This document shows, in pieces, positions 62,263 through 64,000 of a stretch of 64,000 bases of DNA. Under the pieces are notes generated by a model. It did not search any database, was not told where the DNA came from, and saw only the letters and a program-made list of their open reading frames with translations. The stretch's first letter is position 1. Every line of letters starts with the position of its first letter. The position numbers and the translations under genes were made by a program. Source of the stretch: Pseudomonas viridiflava (lineage in GTDB: Bacteria; Pseudomonadota; Gammaproteobacteria; Pseudomonadales; Pseudomonadaceae); the NCBI RefSeq assembly GCF_900582625.1, contig NZ_UTIQ01000241.1, forward strand, positions 1 to 64,000, read 5' to 3'.

Positions 62263-62301
62263 TTTGTAGCTAACTCCTCTGAACGAAAGGTTAGCTACAA
62301 A
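62263..62301. terminator. Strong hairpin between fliT and fleQ
   Basis: A perfect 12-bp stem TTTGTAGCTAAC/GTTAGCTACAAA (62263-62274 and 62290-62301) with a 15-nt loop lies just after the fliT stop. There is no real T tract on the minus strand, so it may be a 3' stabiliser or weak terminator. Confidence 0.5.
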
Positions 62302-62308
62302 ATTTTGA

Positions 62309-62608
62309 CTAGCCAAACATCTGATAGATTTTGGCGCTTTGATTGGACTTGACCAGCACGGTGAGCTCTTCGCCAACCGCTTCACGCTTGCGTACACAGG
62401 CTGCCGTCAGGTGGCGATACACCTCGACCAACGCTTCCATTTGCTCACGCAGGGCTTCTTCGATACCGGTGCTGTCGGCCATGGCGGCACTCACCTGCTC
62501 GCGGCACGAGGTGTCCAGCGCGCCGATACGTTCCCAATCTTCCTGTTGAAAGGCGTCGATCAGGGCCAGGCGGGTACTTTCGATTTGTTGCAGCATGGAA
62601 TTCGCCAT
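62309..62608 (-). CDS. fliT: Flagellar export chaperone FliT
   Basis: A 99-residue, mostly helical protein (MANSMLQQIESTRLALIDAF...) of the FliT family, chaperone for the filament cap FliD. The ATG at 62608 has GAGGA upstream; an in-frame ATG twelve codons earlier would overlap fliS. The short C-terminal helix SNQSAKIYQMFG is typical. It follows fliS by 19 bases and completes fliD-fliS-fliT. P. aeruginosa has a gene called fleP at this position. Confidence 0.88.
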   Translation of the reverse strand: MANSMLQQIESTRLALIDAFQQEDWERIGALDTSCREQVSAAMADSTGIEEALREQMEALVEVYRHLTAACVRKREAVGEELTVLVKSNQSAKIYQMFG

Positions 62609-62627
62609 TTCGTTGTCCTCACCCACC

Positions 62628-63008
62628 TTACGGTGCAATTGCATCCCAGCCGGACTTCACTTCACGCAGCAGACCCGACACTTCAACCAGTGGCGCTGGG
62701 TCGTTGCTTTTGTTGGCTTCGAGCATGCGGGTGATCATGTATTCGTAAACGCGGTCGAGGTTTTGTGCGACTTCGCCGCCCTTGCCCATGTCCAGACCTT
62801 CACGCAGGCCGCCCACGATACCGATGGCTTTGCTGATCAGCTCGCCTTTCATCGAGGCCTGGCCGCGCGCCATGGCGCCTTGGGCTTGAGCCAGACGCTC
62901 AAGACCGCCCTCCATCAACATCTGGATCAAACGATGGGGAGTTGCTTCAAACACTTGAGACGACACGCTCACTTGCTTGTACTGATTCATCGCCGCCATC
63001 GCTCTCAT
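62628..63008 (-). CDS. fliS: Flagellar export chaperone FliS
   Basis: A 126-residue helical chaperone that keeps flagellin from polymerising in the cytoplasm: MNQYKQVSVSSQVFEATPHRLIQMLMEGGLERL near the N-terminus, and the four-helix core with REGLDMGKGGEVAQNLDRVYEYMITRML. GAGGG lies about 8 bases before the ATG at 63008 (a second ATG is seven codons on). A FliA-type promoter (63047-63073) lies about 30 bases upstream. Confidence 0.95.
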   Translation of the reverse strand: MRAMAAMNQYKQVSVSSQVFEATPHRLIQMLMEGGLERLAQAQGAMARGQASMKGELISKAIGIVGGLREGLDMGKGGEVAQNLDRVYEYMITRMLEANKSNDPAPLVEVSGLLREVKSGWDAIAP

Positions 63009-63046
63009 TTTGCAAACCCTCGTGAACCGTTGTTTCGATATTCAAG

Positions 63047-63073
63047 CTATCGGCGGGTTTCGTGGGAGCTTTA
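63047..63073 (-). promoter_or_regulatory. FliA (sigma-28) promoter of fliST
   Basis: On the minus strand TAAAGCTC (complement of 63066-63073), an 11-base spacer and GCCGATAG (complement of 63047-63054) match the FliA consensus TAAAGTTT-N11-GCCGATAA at 13 of 16 bases with exact spacing. Transcription would start near 63037, ahead of fliS. Confidence 0.75.
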
Positions 63074-63134
63074 AGCCCGTCCGTACTTTTTCTTCATCAA
63101 AAAAAGCTATCGGCCGGGCGAGAATTAGCGGGAC

Positions 63135-64000
63135 TTAATTCTTCTTGACCAGGCCAGGCAGGTTATCCAGCTGCGACATGAGGCCGGTGCTGGTGTTGGT
63201 GAGCTGCGAAACCAGGGCGTCCATCGCGTTGTACTGTTTGTACAAACGCGTCTGCAACGCGGTCATGCGCAGATCCAAGTCTTCCTGCTGCTTATCGAGA
63301 CTGGTGATGGTATTGGAAAGTTGCTCGGTGCGCTGCTGCAGAATTCCGCCACCATCGGTGTACGGTTTGAGCTTAGACGTAAGCCGGCTCGCTAGCCCGT
63401 CATCGCCGGTGAAATAGGCGGCGACGCCTTCGTAGTTTTCGCTGATCGCGGTGTCGAGTTTGGCGCTGTTGACCTCCAGCGTACCGTCCGTCTTGGTGGT
63501 GATACCCAGGTTGGCCAAGGCCGAAATGGCGCCGCCGTTATCCTGGTTCGATACCAACTCACTGCGGATCGAACTCACCAGCGAGCGCGCCGTGGAGTCG
63601 CCCGCCAGCCCGGCTACAACCGGGTTGCTGTTAGCAACCGTGGTCACTTTGGTCAGCGAATTCACGGTGCTCATCATCTTGTTGTACGCGGTGACGAAGT
63701 TCTGCACGTTGGCTTTCACCGCCGACGTGTTATCGGCGACGTTGAGCGTCAGTGGCTCGTCGGCTTTGGTAACGCCGGTCAGCTTGATGGTCACACCATC
63801 GATGGCTTTGTCGACGGTGTTCGAATCGCTCACCACTTCCAGCCCGTCGATAGTCAGCTTGGCGCTCGACGCAGCGGCCAGGGTTTTACCGCCCTTGGCG
63901 ACGGCGGCGTCGTACTCGGCGGGCGTGGCGAACGTCGTAGGATCCAGCGTAGCGCCGGGGAAGGTCAGGTCTTCGAGCGAGGCATTACCTGTACCGGTGC
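63135..64000 (-). CDS. fliD: Flagellar cap protein FliD (C-terminal part, cut by the window edge)
   Basis: The frame is open to the right edge, so only the last 288 residues are present. It shows the FliD_C domain: LTFPGATLDPTTFATPAEY, SAKLTIDGLEVVSDSNTVDKAIDGV, a TKVTTVANSNPVVAGLAGDSTARSLVSSIR segment, and the C-terminal coiled coil (LSNTITSLDKQQEDLDLRMTALQTRLYKQYNAMDALV) that forms the cap leg. FliD promotes flagellin polymerisation at the tip and, in Pseudomonas, mucin adhesion. It lies 126 bases before fliS. Confidence 0.95.
   Translation of the reverse strand, partial: TGTGNASLEDLTFPGATLDPTTFATPAEYDAAVAKGGKTLAAASSAKLTIDGLEVVSDSNTVDKAIDGVTIKLTGVTKADEPLTLNVADNTSAVKANVQNFVTAYNKMMSTVNSLTKVTTVANSNPVVAGLAGDSTARSLVSSIRSELVSNQDNGGAISALANLGITTKTDGTLEVNSAKLDTAISENYEGVAAYFTGDDGLASRLTSKLKPYTDGGGILQQRTEQLSNTITSLDKQQEDLDLRMTALQTRLYKQYNAMDALVSQLTNTSTGLMSQLDNLPGLVKKN

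Noticed and set aside
63107..63114. Second GCCGATAG as another FliA promoter
   Set aside because: The -35 position lacks TAAA at the required distance, so only the 63047-63073 site is called.

Overview
The window is chromosomal DNA of a Pseudomonas sensu lato. I infer this from the cmaX/zntB-crfX-cmpX-sigX-oprF cluster, the fleQ-fleS-fleR-fliD-fliS-fliT flagellar block, the AcnD/PrpF-type methylcitrate operon under a GntR regulator, OprD- and OprP/O-type porins, and Pseudomonas-style REP hairpins. Base composition looks high-GC and even. I see no insertion sequence, integrase, prophage, rRNA or CRISPR array.

Layout. 1-1.7 kb: an SPFH membrane protein and tRNA-Pro(GGG). 1.8-9.4 kb (minus strand): the translation cluster thrS-infC-rpmI-rplT-pheS-pheT-ihfA-merR, preceded by tRNA-Val(GAC). 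9.5-10.8 kb: an FAD amine oxidoreductase. 10.9-15.6 kb: a C39-like lipoprotein lacking catalytic residues, oprF, sigX, cmpX, crfX and zntB/cmaX (cell-envelope stress). 15.7-20.8 kb: rraA, a hydrolase, and the divergent ppsA/ppsR pair (PEP synthase and its regulatory kinase/phosphorylase). 21-28.4 kb: the propionate operon gntR-prpB-prpC-acnD-prpF. 28.8-32 kb: a three-gene unit of retropepsin-like protease, transglutaminase-like 7TM protein and ATP-grasp ligase, the least understood system here. 32-47.7 kb: mostly accessory metabolism (azoreductase, LysR and MarR regulators, hydrolase, periplasmic PPIase, ABC exporter, phosphate-type porin, pirin, GST, aminotransferase, LysE exporter, BenE symporter). 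47.8-57.8 kb: a chemoreceptor, an OprD-family porin with strong Hfq/Crc-type leader motifs, an N-terminally extended GAPDH, mfd and csiV. 57.9-64 kb: the flagellar regulators fleR, fleS, fleQ and fliT, fliS and the C-terminal part of fliD, which runs off the window.

Regulation readable in the DNA includes a sigma-54 promoter for fleSR, a FliA (sigma-28) promoter for fliST, a FleQ-box-like palindrome upstream of fleQ, a candidate GntR operator pair at the prp operon, a sigma-70 promoter plus CA motifs at the OprD-type porin, and many rho-independent terminators. REP hairpins occur at nine intergenic places, two of them duplicated in tandem. All names come from reading translated sequences and recalling families; no database search was run.
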